Positions 1-8,418 of a stretch of DNA of 64,000 nt are shown here, piece after piece (the first letter of the stretch is position 1; each line of letters begins with the position of its first letter). The DNA comes from Caballeronia sp. SBC1 (GTDB taxonomy: Bacteria; Pseudomonadota; Gammaproteobacteria; Burkholderiales; Burkholderiaceae): the NCBI RefSeq assembly GCF_011493005.1, contig NZ_CP049158.1, forward strand, positions 1,178,001 to 1,242,000, in the 5' to 3' direction. The translations under genes were made by a program, and so were the position numbers. The notes under the pieces are model-generated. The model was not told the DNA's origin, did no database searches, and worked only from the letters and a program-made list of their open reading frames with translations.

Positions 1-1
1 C

Positions 2-181
2 CTCGTGCCCGTTCTCGCCGATGACATTGTGGTCACGCGCGCGTTTTATCTGTCCTGCCGCGAAGATTTGCGCAAATTGAAACGCATCACAGCGGTGTGG
101 AACTTCCTGCGCACAGTGGCTGAAATCAATCGTCCGCTGCTGATGGGCGAGGCGCGGGAGATGCTATGGAGCGAAACGTAG
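2..181 (+). CDS. LysR-family regulator, C-terminal end only (partial)
   Basis: The reading frame is open from the window edge and gives 59 residues ending in a TAG stop. The segment DDIVVTRAFYLSCREDLRKL followed by a short helix ending in FLRTVAE resembles the last strand and helix of the LysR substrate-binding domain (family knowledge). The N-terminal helix-turn-helix lies outside the window, so ligand and target cannot be inferred. It is transcribed toward the M23 peptidase gene but is separated from it by about 225 bp. Confidence 0.7.
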   Translation, partial: LVPVLADDIVVTRAFYLSCREDLRKLKRITAVWNFLRTVAEINRPLLMGEAREMLWSET

Positions 182-407
182 AGCCCGTGAATTTCGCATT
201 TAGTCAGCTCCACTTATATATGAGATACGCATTCGCGTAACAGGTGCATAATCGTCCGCCCATAAGGCTTTCCGCCGTAGCCCTGCTGCGGCGTTTTCAC
301 ATGGACGTGACCTTTATCCATCTCATTATTAACACTCGCAGACAGACCGGTAATTCTCCGCTCGCACGTCTTCTTTTGCCTGCGCGTTTGCCGCGCCCGG
401 TGCACTG
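182..407. other. Intergenic region before the M23 peptidase gene
   Basis: No coding region is supported here. The stretch is more AT-rich than the flanking genes around positions 205-250. It probably carries the promoter of the M23 peptidase/bactofilin group, but I could not fix a -35/-10 pair. Confidence 0.4.
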
Positions 408-1394
408 ATGGCGTTCGTCATCTGGTCACGCCGGAACGTGTCACACCAGCGTGTGCGTTTCGTCGAAGCGCGCACTGTCCGCGCCATGGTGATCGTCGCC
501 GTCATTGCGATGATCCTGGCCGCGCTCGCGCTCGGCATCGCCATTGGTGCGGCCATGGGCAATACCCACGCAGCCGAAGAGAAGTCGCAAACAGAGCGGC
601 GCTCCTATGAAATCGATGAACTCGGCAAGATCAGCGCAACACTCACGCATATCGAACCGCGCGTGATCGAACTCGTGTCACAAGTGAACGAACTTCAGGA
701 CTTCGAAGCACAATTGAAAGCGGCGCGCCGCGCGGCTGACCGGCCGGACATCCACGTGGTTCCGCCGCTGCCCGATAACGACGATGAATCGCCGCTGGAC
801 AGCAGCGCCTCGGGCGGTCCGTCCCTGCCACCGCGGCTCTGCGACGCCCAGCGCGCCGCTCAAACCGGGTCCGCGCCCCAGCGCCTGAAGCGCACGCAAA
901 GCGCGCTGGATTGTCTCGATGCAACTATCGGAGCGCTCGATGACGCCGTGCTCGCGCATTACGCTTCATACATGGCGTTCCCAGGCCGCCAGCCCGCGCC
1001 CGGCGCGCGTTCCGGCTCGCCGTTCGGCAACCGCATAGATCCCTTCACGGGACACCTGAACTTTCATCCGGGCGTCGATCTGGTCGCCCCCACCGGCACG
1101 GCCATCTTCGCGAGCGCCGGCGGCCGCGTGGTGCAAGCCGGACCACACGGCGGTTACGGCAATGCGGTCGATATCCAGCACAGCAGCGGCGTGATCACCC
1201 GATACGGGCATACATCGAAGATATTCGTGAAGGTGGGCGATCTTGTCATGCCCGGCCAGAAGATTGCCGAAATCGGCTCGACCGGACGCTCGACCGGACC
1301 GCACTTGCACTTCGAGGTGATTATCGATGGCACGCAGGTCAATCCCAAACCTTATCTCGCGCTCTTCAAGCTGAAATCCGATGCCGCAAGCTGA
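408..1394 (+). CDS. M23-family metallopeptidase, membrane-anchored (murein endopeptidase)
   Basis: 328 residues. One transmembrane helix lies near residues 25-50 (MVIVAVIAMILAALALGIAI), followed by a coiled-coil-like periplasmic stretch and a C-terminal LytM/M23 domain. The zinc ligands of the family are present: His220 and Asp224 in HPGVDL, His268 in RYGH and His301 in HLHFEV. An active enzyme that cuts peptidoglycan cross-links in the periplasm is therefore expected. The ATG at 408 has only a weak ribosome site; an in-frame ATG at 486 would begin just before the membrane helix. The gene overlaps the next one by 14 bp, and a bactofilin gene follows. M23 peptidases next to bactofilins are a known arrangement in cell-shape control; a joint role is inferred. 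Confidence 0.9.
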   Translation: MAFVIWSRRNVSHQRVRFVEARTVRAMVIVAVIAMILAALALGIAIGAAMGNTHAAEEKSQTERRSYEIDELGKISATLTHIEPRVIELVSQVNELQDFEAQLKAARRAADRPDIHVVPPLPDNDDESPLDSSASGGPSLPPRLCDAQRAAQTGSAPQRLKRTQSALDCLDATIGALDDAVLAHYASYMAFPGRQPAPGARSGSPFGNRIDPFTGHLNFHPGVDLVAPTGTAIFASAGGRVVQAGPHGGYGNAVDIQHSSGVITRYGHTSKIFVKVGDLVMPGQKIAEIGSTGRSTGPHLHFEVIIDGTQVNPKPYLALFKLKSDAAS

Positions 1395-1758
1395 TCGAAA
1401 CAGGCCGACGCACAAGCTCACGCGCCGCACCTATTCCCTGACGTCGCGACGCGGCCCGACCTGGCCCATGTTGCTGCTCGGCACGATCGCCGCCGCCTGC
1501 GCGGCGGCGGCGCTGGCAGCGGCCGGCTTTGCGCTCGTCACATCGCGCGACATCAGCAAGAAGGCCGACGCCTTGTGCGCGCCGCCCATGTCCGAACGCG
1601 AGATCCGCGAGCAACTTTCGAAGGCGCGCATCGCGCTCGACCATGAAGTGGCGACACGGCTCGTCATGGAGCAACAAGCGTCTGAAAGCCTGGCAGAAAT
1701 TCACCGAATGCGAACTGACCTGACCTTCCTCAAGCGTCAGCGGGATAAGTCCAACTGA
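1381..1758 (+). CDS. Small single-pass membrane protein between M23 peptidase and bactofilin
   Basis: 125 residues with no recognised domain. An N-terminal basic segment is followed by an alanine-rich transmembrane helix (about residues 36-58), then a charged helical tail with heptad-like spacing that could form a short coiled coil. It overlaps the peptidase gene by 14 bp, which implies translational coupling and a shared operon. By position it may link the peptidase to the cytoplasmic bactofilin; this is inference only. Confidence 0.65.
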   Translation: MPQADRNRPTHKLTRRTYSLTSRRGPTWPMLLLGTIAAACAAAALAAAGFALVTSRDISKKADALCAPPMSEREIREQLSKARIALDHEVATRLVMEQQASESLAEIHRMRTDLTFLKRQRDKSN

Positions 1759-1854
1759 CCGATCCCTGAGCCACCCTCCACGCCCTCCACGCCGGCACAC
1801 CGCTCCGCCCAATACCGGCAACCATTTTGCAATCCAGACCAGAAGGGGTTTCCC

Positions 1855-2292
1855 ATGTTCAAGAAAAAATCTCCCGGCGTCAGTCAAGCCAAGCTAGCTA
1901 CGCTGATCGCACACGATGTCCAGATAGCCGGCAACCTCGAATTCAGCGACGGCCTGCGCATGGATGGCCACGTCAAGGGTAACGTGACCGGCCGTGCGGG
2001 CGAGCAGACGCTGCTGGTGGTCAGCGACCAGGGTTCGATCACGGGCAACGTCAATGCCTACGACATCGTGATCAACGGAACCATCACCGGCGACGTAACG
2101 GTGGAACATTTTGTCGAGCTGCAATCGAATGCGCATGTGAACGGCAACATCTACTACCAGCAACTGCGCATGGACGTGGGCGCTTCCGTGGAAGGCAAGC
2201 TCACGAAACGCGACAACACGCTAGCGCCGCAGATGGAAACGCCGCGGCTCAGTTCAGAGATGACTTCGGACTACTCGCATAGCGAGACGTGA
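1855..2292 (+). CDS. Bactofilin (polymer-forming cytoskeletal protein)
   Basis: 145 residues, the usual bactofilin length. The central part (about residues 15-110) shows the repeating short-strand pattern of the DUF583 beta-helix (IAGNLEFSDGLRMDGHVKGN, then ITGNVNAYDIVINGTITGDV), flanked by disordered ends. The family polymerises without nucleotide and recruits cell-wall enzymes at the membrane. An AGAAGGGG-type ribosome site precedes the ATG. It sits about 100 bp after the membrane-protein gene and probably belongs to the same transcription unit. Confidence 0.92.
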   Translation: MFKKKSPGVSQAKLATLIAHDVQIAGNLEFSDGLRMDGHVKGNVTGRAGEQTLLVVSDQGSITGNVNAYDIVINGTITGDVTVEHFVELQSNAHVNGNIYYQQLRMDVGASVEGKLTKRDNTLAPQMETPRLSSEMTSDYSHSET

Positions 2293-2464
2293 CTTGCGCG
2301 GCGGCTGCGTTGCAGGACGACGGAAGACGGCTCTCGCGCAGTAAGCGCCTGACAAATCCGCTAAGATTCACGGCAAGTCCGGCCATGCCCCCGTCACGCG
2401 CTGCCTGTCTTCGCAAAAGGCGGCATGCGCCGGTTCCATCATCGGGCGAGAGAGGCAGGAATCT

Positions 2465-3439
2465 ATGCTGGTCAATTGTGCGGCTTACCAAAAAGGCCGC
2501 AAGCTCGCCGACGTCGCTATCGACGACATCGCGACCTATCGGGACGTCCCCGACTGCTTCGTGTGGGTCGCGCTGAAAGACCCCGGGCCGGGCGAACTCG
2601 CGCATATGGCGCATCAGTTCGGGCTGCACGAACTCGCTGTGGAAGACGCCCAGAAAGGTCATCAGCGTCCAAAGATCGACGAATACGCCGACTCGCTGTT
2701 TTGCGTGCTCCACACGGTGGAACTCGATACCGACAACGAACTGGTGGTCGGCGAGATCAACGTGTTTGTAGGCAGCAACTATGTGCTCTCCGTTCGCAAC
2801 CGGACGAGCCAGGGGTTCCAGGACGTGCGCCAGCGCTGCGAGCGCGAGCCGCATTTGCTGGAACACGGCCCGGCGTTCGTGATGTACGCGCTGATCGACA
2901 ACGTAGTGGACCGCTATTTCCCCATTCTGGAGACGCTCGGTGCAGAACTCGACGAACTCGAGGAACGCATTTTCGAGCGCAATGGGTCGGCGGCGTCGCG
3001 GGTGATCATTGAAGACCTGTATTCCCTGAAGCGCCGGCTCGTGCTGCTGCATCACACCGCGCCGCTGCTGGAAGCGGTCAGCAAGCTCTACGGCGGCCGC
3101 GCACCGGGCATTTGTACCGGTATGCAGGACTATTTCCGCGATGTCTACGACCACCTGCTGCGTATCGTGAAAACGATCGAGGGACGCCGCGAAATGATCG
3201 TGACGGCGATCCAGGTCAACCTGGGCCTGATTTCTTTGGCGGAAAGCGAAGTGACCAAGCGGCTGGGCTCGTTTGCGGCGCTCTTTGCCGTGCCCACCAT
3301 GATCGCCGGGATCTACGGCATGAACTTCCACCGCATCCCGGAACTCGACTGGACCTATGGTTATCCGGCGGTCATCGGCGTGATGCTGGCGGTGGACATT
3401 GGCCTTTACTGGCGGTTCCGCAAGGCAGGATGGCTATGA
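2465..3439 (+). CDS. corA: CorA-family magnesium/divalent cation transporter
   Basis: 324 residues with the usual CorA plan: a large acidic cytoplasmic N-terminal domain, a long helix and two C-terminal membrane helices. The selectivity motif GMN is present at residues 285-287 (IYGMNFHRIPEL), directly after the first membrane helix. The pentamer imports Mg2+ (or Co2+/Ni2+) across the inner membrane. The ATG at 2465 follows a GAGAGGCAGGA ribosome-binding region. The gene stands alone on the plus strand. Confidence 0.93.
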   Translation: MLVNCAAYQKGRKLADVAIDDIATYRDVPDCFVWVALKDPGPGELAHMAHQFGLHELAVEDAQKGHQRPKIDEYADSLFCVLHTVELDTDNELVVGEINVFVGSNYVLSVRNRTSQGFQDVRQRCEREPHLLEHGPAFVMYALIDNVVDRYFPILETLGAELDELEERIFERNGSAASRVIIEDLYSLKRRLVLLHHTAPLLEAVSKLYGGRAPGICTGMQDYFRDVYDHLLRIVKTIEGRREMIVTAIQVNLGLISLAESEVTKRLGSFAALFAVPTMIAGIYGMNFHRIPELDWTYGYPAVIGVMLAVDIGLYWRFRKAGWL

Positions 3440-4064
3440 TGGTTATAATGGAGCATTCGATGCCGCTGGAAAGCGGTTGGGATGACGGAAAACGATTCGA
3501 CAAGTAACCGCGCGGTTGCCGTCGACGGGCACGTTAGCATTGCAGCATCGAGAGGCGGGGCCTCCGGCGACAGCGGAACTTTTTTCTGATTTGCTGTCTA
3601 ATATTACATAGTGCGCCTATGGCGCAGCGTGTTTGCCACGGCAACAGCGATCCACCCAACATTTCAGCGCAACCCCTTGGCTGAATGTCATCGCCCCGGC
3701 AGTGTGGGCTCCGCAACCGGTCGCGGCCCTGCATTCGTCTTCAAAGTTTAAACAGCAGCGACGTCGACGGTTGCTTGTTTCCACGCGCTGTACCGCGCAT
3801 GGTTGCATGGGTAATGCATGGGCAGCGCAAATTGGGCGGCACACGTGTTACCGCGACGTTCTTCAACACCTACAGCCCAGCGAGCGGCTGCGCCATGTGT
3901 GCGCCGCGCGTCATTTTTTGCTCGATTTTTCGCTCGATTATTGCTCGTAAGCGCTTGTCGACCGCACGTGCCAAGGGGCGCTGAACGGTCGGCGGAGCGG
4001 TTTTCAAGGCATCGGCCGCACCATTTCGATGCCCGGGCGGGCGCCATACAGGAATTCAGGAATT
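3440..4064. other. Long intergenic region (about 625 bp), no supported gene
   Basis: Several open frames cross this stretch on both strands, but none has protein-like composition or a ribosome site. AT-rich patches lie near 3590-3612 and 3910-3950, the latter with short repeats of the type TTGCTCGAT / TTCGCTCGAT / TTGCTCG. A small RNA or long 5' leader is possible; I see no clear terminator hairpin. Confidence 0.35.
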
Positions 4065-4367
4065 ATGAAAGAACTGGTCAAGCCGCTTAAGACGTACAAA
4101 GGTTATGAAATTCATCCGCTGATTTACCCCCGTGGCGCCCGTGACGGCGGTGCGGCGGTTCGTGCAGCGGATACCGGCTACGAAGCGTCCGTACGCATCC
4201 GCCGCGCGCCGCCGGCAGGCGAGGAAGCAACGGGCGAAAGCCGCGTCTTCCGCATTGAACAGGCTGGATCGTTCGAAAACGGCGGCCAGGCTCGCCGGGC
4301 GTGCTTGTTGCATGCGGAAAAGCTGATCGACGGCCAGATCGACGGCCAGACTGTTGCGGATCTGTGA
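4065..4367 (+). CDS. Conserved hypothetical protein (YKGYEI type, 100 aa)
   Basis: 100 residues beginning MKELVKPLKTYKGYEIHPL. I do not recognise a named domain. The order - aromatic YKGYEI strand, a Gly/Pro-rich loop, a basic strand, then a helix of the form ARRACLLHAEKLIDG - is repeated in the small protein at 43675-43926, so the two look like distant paralogues. The start is the ATG following AGGAATT; the frame extends upstream without a better ribosome site. It is cytoplasmic, with no signal peptide or membrane segment. Confidence 0.6.
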   Translation: MKELVKPLKTYKGYEIHPLIYPRGARDGGAAVRAADTGYEASVRIRRAPPAGEEATGESRVFRIEQAGSFENGGQARRACLLHAEKLIDGQIDGQTVADL

Positions 4368-4458
4368 CTAGACGCGACTGTTAGGCGTTAAAAGGCATCG
4401 CGAGGTCGGGCCGGTCTCGCATACAATCGCAACGAATGAATGATTTAAGGAGCTTTAT

Positions 4459-4725
4459 ATGGCGAAAGAAGAGTTACTCGAGCTGGACGGCATTGTTGAT
4501 GAAGTGCTTCCCGACAGCCGCTACCGCGTGACGCTGGACAACGGCGTGGTCGTGGGCGCGTACGCATCGGGCCGCATGCGCAAGAACCACATCCGGATTC
4601 TCGCGGGCGACCGTGTGACGCTGGAATTGTCGGTGTATGACCTGACGAAAGGCCGGATCAACTTCCGGCACAAGGACGAACGCGCAACGGGCGGCGGTCA
4701 GCGTCCGCAAATGCGTCGCCGCTAA
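4459..4725 (+). CDS. infA: Translation initiation factor IF-1
   Basis: 88 residues of the S1/OB-fold IF-1 type: [20 protein letters not shown], a basic strand [16 protein letters not shown] and the conserved end [13 protein letters not shown]. It binds the ribosomal A site and helps IF-2/IF-3 in initiation. The tail after RHKDER (about 12 residues, Gly/Arg-rich) makes it longer than the usual 72 residues. A strong AAGGAG ribosome site precedes the ATG. The gene is isolated and not next to ribosomal-protein genes, so it is probably the extra infA copy that Burkholderia relatives often carry (family knowledge). Confidence 0.93.
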   Translation: MAKEELLELDGIVDEVLPDSRYRVTLDNGVVVGAYASGRMRKNHIRILAGDRVTLELSVYDLTKGRINFRHKDERATGGGQRPQMRRR

Positions 4726-4908
4726 GCAGAAAGCTGTCGTGACGCGCTGTTAAAGCGAGTCCCGCGCAGTCCTGTTCGCCGGAGTCGAGAGCAACGCTTC
4801 GTCGGCGCCACCGCTGGATGCTGCTGGTCAGCATCGCATGGCGCCGATGTCGCTCTCTTGCGCGTATGCTTTCGCGCGCATTCAACTCACGCGGTTTTGA
4901 CCGCACAA

Positions 4909-5799
4909 TCATTTTCCCTTTCGGGCCGCCAGCAATCCGTTGAGGCCTGCGGCAAAGCCGTCTTTATCGTTCGTGGCCGACACAAACGTCGCGTGCGATT
5001 GAACGTCTGCTGACGCCTGACCCATCACAATGGAAACGCCCGCCACATCGAACATGGCGACGTCGTTGCCCATGTCCCCCAGCACCGCCACGTTTTCCAG
5101 CGCAACGCCCGCCAGCCGCGCCAGTTCGCGCACGCCCTCGCCTTTGTTCGCGAGCGGATGCGTGATGTCGAGATAATAGGTTTGTGAGCGCATTGCCATG
5201 GCGCGGCCTTTGAGCGTGTCCTGGAACTCCGCCTCCTTGCGTTGAAGCAACGCAGCGTCCTTCGTCGACGCCACGATCTTTTCGATCGAGTCCAGGTCAA
5301 TATCGTCAAAACGCTTGACCACCACTGCGTCGTATCCCACTGTCCGGCGCTCCAGCGGCACGTATTCTCCGCCGGGATTCGTGATGTACCACTGGTCGTC
5401 GATGAACACCCACGCGTCCACTCCGTCGCGCTCCAGGCTTTCCAGGGCCGTTTGCGCGGCGTCGCGCGGCAACCAGTGGGCGCTGAGGGTCTTCCAGCCG
5501 GCGGGATCGACGAGTTTGCCGCCGTTGAAAGCGGCAAACGGCGACTGGACCCCAAGCGTTTCCACAATCGAATGCATGCCCTTGCCCGGCCGGCTGCTCG
5601 CCACCGTGAAGCGGACACCCGCGGCGGTGAGATTGCGCACGGCTTCCTGCGCGGGCTCACCAAGCGATTTGTCCGTGTAGAGCAAGGTGCCGTCGCAATC
5701 CGAAATCACGAGCTCGACCTTCGCCAAGGCCGCCAGCGCCTGCTCCGCATCGCCATGACCGGAACTGAGCTTCAGACCAGTAGCGCCAATGGATGTCAT
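4909..5799 (-). CDS. Cof-type HAD-superfamily phosphatase
   Basis: 296 residues. HAD motif I is SDCDGT (nucleophile Asp34, acid/base Asp36). A Ser/Thr motif follows (TVASSRPGKG), and the C-terminal motif IV is GDMGNDVAMFDVAG. The inserted cap between them is of the Cof/C2B type. Such enzymes hydrolyse small phosphorylated metabolites, often sugar phosphates. The start overlaps the end of ppgK by 4 bp, so it is the last gene of a zwf-ppgK-HAD operon and likely acts on glucose-derived phosphates; the exact substrate is unknown. Confidence 0.88.
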   Translation of the reverse strand: MTSIGATGLKLSSGHGDAEQALAALAKVELVISDCDGTLLYTDKSLGEPAQEAVRNLTAAGVRFTVASSRPGKGMHSIVETLGVQSPFAAFNGGKLVDPAGWKTLSAHWLPRDAAQTALESLERDGVDAWVFIDDQWYITNPGGEYVPLERRTVGYDAVVVKRFDDIDLDSIEKIVASTKDAALLQRKEAEFQDTLKGRAMAMRSQTYYLDITHPLANKGEGVRELARLAGVALENVAVLGDMGNDVAMFDVAGVSIVMGQASADVQSHATFVSATNDKDGFAAGLNGLLAARKGK

Positions 5800-6650
5800 T
5801 CAAACGCTCCGGCCGGCAATTGCCGCGTCTCGCGCACTGAACGCGGGTGCCATAGCCGTGCGCCGCCTTCAATGCCCGCCTCGTTCGAGACCACTTTCAC
5901 GTTATCCGGCAAGGCGAAATTGAGATTGGCTGCGTTGCCGCCGCCAATCCACAGGCGGTCGTAATTCACTAGCGAACTCAGGATGCCGATGATCTTCTCC
6001 ACCCGGCGATTCCAGCGCTTGTTGCCCGCCTTGTCGCGCGCCGCATTGCCGATATATTCGTCGTACGTCTTGTTTTTGTTGACCGGATGATGCGCCAGCT
6101 CGAGATGCGGCATGAGTTCGCCATCGCGGAAAAGCGCGGTGCCGGCGCCCGTGCCAAGCGTCAGCACGAACTCGATGCCCTTCCCTTCGATGGCGGCAAG
6201 TCCCTGCATTTCGGCGTCGTTGATAATGCGCACCGGCAGGCTCCCCAAGTGTTCGGCCAGCAGGTCCGCGAGCGGCACGTTGCGCCAGAATTCGTTACCG
6301 AGGTTCGGCGCGGTCAGCACGTGGTTGTCCCGCACAACGCCCGGAAAGCCAATCGAGATCTCCGTGGCCGGCAGCGGCGTCAACAGCGGCCCGACCAGTT
6401 CCACCAGCTTCTGAACCAGCACGTCCGGCGGACAAGGATGCGGCGTGGCCACCTTTACCCGCTCGGTTTCCATCTTCCCGTGCGCATCGATAATCGCCGC
6501 TTTCAGGCCCGTCCCACCTACATCAATGGCGAGAATCCGTTCTTTCACGGTCGTGCGCTTGGTCGTCTTGGCTGTGGCTGTTTTCTTACCCGCGCTCGCC
6601 TTGCTCGCCGCCGTCTTCTTCACTGCTGCCTTGCGCGCTGCTGTCCCCAT
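5796..6650 (-). CDS. ppgK: Polyphosphate glucokinase (ROK family)
   Basis: 284 residues. After an unusual 35-residue Lys/Ala/Thr-rich head comes the phosphate-binding motif ILAIDVGGTGLKAA (about residues 39-52), the catalytic region INDAEMQGLA and the PpgK-like segment LTLGTGAGTALFRDGELMPH. The family phosphorylates glucose to glucose-6-phosphate using polyphosphate or ATP. It is 10 bp after zwf and overlaps the HAD gene by 4 bp, so glucose-6-phosphate production and oxidation are co-transcribed. The basic head resembles histone H1-like tails and may bind polyphosphate (inference). Confidence 0.88.
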   Translation of the reverse strand: MGTAARKAAVKKTAASKASAGKKTATAKTTKRTTVKERILAIDVGGTGLKAAIIDAHGKMETERVKVATPHPCPPDVLVQKLVELVGPLLTPLPATEISIGFPGVVRDNHVLTAPNLGNEFWRNVPLADLLAEHLGSLPVRIINDAEMQGLAAIEGKGIEFVLTLGTGAGTALFRDGELMPHLELAHHPVNKNKTYDEYIGNAARDKAGNKRWNRRVEKIIGILSSLVNYDRLWIGGGNAANLNFALPDNVKVVSNEAGIEGGARLWHPRSVRETRQLPAGAFE

Positions 6651-6660
6651 ACTGTTCTCC

Positions 6661-8214
6661 TCAGTTCTTGTCGTCGTGATCGGTCTTTTGCGTGTGCTCG
6701 TCTGCCAGCGGGCGCCAGGCGCGGCCGTCGGCCTTCAACAGGTCGTCGGCTTCCTTCGGTCCCGCGCTGCCTGCAGTGTAGCCATGTACCGGCAACGGGC
6801 CGCCTTCGGGATGCAACACGTGGTCAACCGCCTTCCAGCTTGTTTCAATGCTGTCGGCGCGCTGGAACAGCGTCTCGTCGCCGAGCATACAGTCGTACAA
6901 CAGCGTTTCGTAACCGACGTTCGGCTTCTCATCGAAAAAATCGCCGTACTTGAACGATGACTTGACGGCCCCAACCTGCATCACGGGTCCAGGCACCTTC
7001 ACGTTGAAATCGAAGCTCGTGCCGTGTTCCGGGTCGATACGCAACGTCAGTACGTTCGGCACAAGGGTGTCCACAGGCGTGTCGCGGAACAGCAGGAACG
7101 GCACCGCTTTCAGTTGCACCGATATTTCCGTGCGCCGCGCCGTCATCCGCTTGCCGGTGCGCAGATAAAACGGCACGCCGGCCCAGCGCCAGTTCTCGAC
7201 GAACACCCGCGCCGCCGCATAGGTCTCGACCTGACTATCCGGCGCGACATCGGCTTCTTCCCGATACCCCGCCATGGTCGCGGATTTTTCGTACTGCCCG
7301 AGCACCACGTCATTGGGTTTCAGCGGCTGGATCGCGTCGAAAATTTCGGCTTTCTTGTCGCGCACGGCTTCTGCGTCGAATGAATTCGGCGGTTCCATGG
7401 CGACCATGCCGAGCAACTGGAACAGATGGTTCGGCACCATGTCGCGGAAGGCGCCCGTCTGCTCGTAAAACCCGCCGCGCGCTTCCACGCCAATGGTTTC
7501 CGCCGCCGTGATCTGCACGTGATCAATGTATTCGCGCCGGAAAATGGGCTCGAACAACGCGTTCGCGAAGCGCACCGCAAGGATGCTCTGCACCGTGTCC
7601 TTGCCGAGAAAATGATCGATACGATAAATTTGGTTCTCGCCGGCGAACTTGAGAATGCTCTCGTTGAGGTCCTTGGCCGATGCGTAGTCGTGCCCAAAAG
7701 GCTTTTCGATCACCACGCGCCGGAAGCCCTGGTCACTCTCCTTCATCAATCCCGCCCGGCCCAGCCGTTCGACGATCGGTTTGAAGAAGCGCGAACTGAC
7801 AGCGAGATAAAAAATGACATTTCCGCTGTCACCCAGTGTCTGCTTGAGCTTGTTAAATACGTCGTCGGTCTCGAACTCGCCAGCCACGTATTGCAGGCGA
7901 TCCGCAACCCAGCTCCACGCTTTGTCATCGAAATTCGCCGTGTGAAAGGCACCGGATTTATCCGCGGCGAATTTTTTCAGCGACTCGGTCAGTTGGTCCC
8001 GCCAGGCGCTCGTCTCGAGCTCGCCGTGGTTCACGCCAATGATCTTCATCTTGTCGTCAAGCAGGCCATCGGACGACAGGTTGTATAGCGCCGGCATCAG
8101 CAGCCGTTTGGTCAGGTCCCCGGCTGCGCCGAAGATGACGAGCGTGCAAGGCGGGGCGGGATGCTTGCCGGCAGGTTGCGGGGAGGAAGTTGCGGTAGCG
8201 AGTGAGGTCGACAT
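6661..8214 (-). CDS. zwf: Glucose-6-phosphate 1-dehydrogenase
   Basis: About 517 residues from the ATG at 8214 (an in-frame GTG at 8244 would add ten). The N-terminal nucleotide site is FGAAGDLTKRLLMPAL; the conserved EKPFGHD and active-site RIDHFLGKD segments are both present. It oxidises glucose-6-phosphate to 6-phosphogluconolactone and makes NADPH, feeding the Entner-Doudoroff and pentose phosphate routes. It is first in a leftward operon with ppgK and a HAD phosphatase. The divergent nat gene begins about 200 bp away, so the interval 8215-8418 holds both promoters. Confidence 0.96.
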   Translation of the reverse strand: MSTSLATATSSPQPAGKHPAPPCTLVIFGAAGDLTKRLLMPALYNLSSDGLLDDKMKIIGVNHGELETSAWRDQLTESLKKFAADKSGAFHTANFDDKAWSWVADRLQYVAGEFETDDVFNKLKQTLGDSGNVIFYLAVSSRFFKPIVERLGRAGLMKESDQGFRRVVIEKPFGHDYASAKDLNESILKFAGENQIYRIDHFLGKDTVQSILAVRFANALFEPIFRREYIDHVQITAAETIGVEARGGFYEQTGAFRDMVPNHLFQLLGMVAMEPPNSFDAEAVRDKKAEIFDAIQPLKPNDVVLGQYEKSATMAGYREEADVAPDSQVETYAAARVFVENWRWAGVPFYLRTGKRMTARRTEISVQLKAVPFLLFRDTPVDTLVPNVLTLRIDPEHGTSFDFNVKVPGPVMQVGAVKSSFKYGDFFDEKPNVGYETLLYDCMLGDETLFQRADSIETSWKAVDHVLHPEGGPLPVHGYTAGSAGPKEADDLLKADGRAWRPLADEHTQKTDHDDKN

Positions 8215-8418
8215 AGGGTTCTTTGAAAGAAGAGTTGAGCGCACTGCTTATTAAAGACCATGTTGGGCACGTCACAGTTCAAAATCCTGCCCAAACGGCC
8301 TGGTTGTGCTTGTCTGGTGTATGCAATCTGTAATCGGCACGGGCGCTGTGCCGTAGAATGTCGGCACCTCGCGGCGGCTCGCCCGGCCTCGTTTCCATTA
8401 CCCGTGCAGGAGTTCCAC

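Noticed and set aside
2249..3331. Long minus-strand frame opposite corA
   Set aside because: Its codon pattern mirrors the strong corA frame on the plus strand, and it lacks a ribosome site and any recognised domain.
3633..3950. Overlapping small frames between corA and the 100-aa gene
   Set aside because: Composition is not protein-like (Arg/Cys/His-rich) and no start signal is visible.
5242..5964. Plus-strand open frames opposite the HAD and ppgK genes
   Set aside because: They run against clear enzymes with intact motifs; high GC alone explains the open frame.
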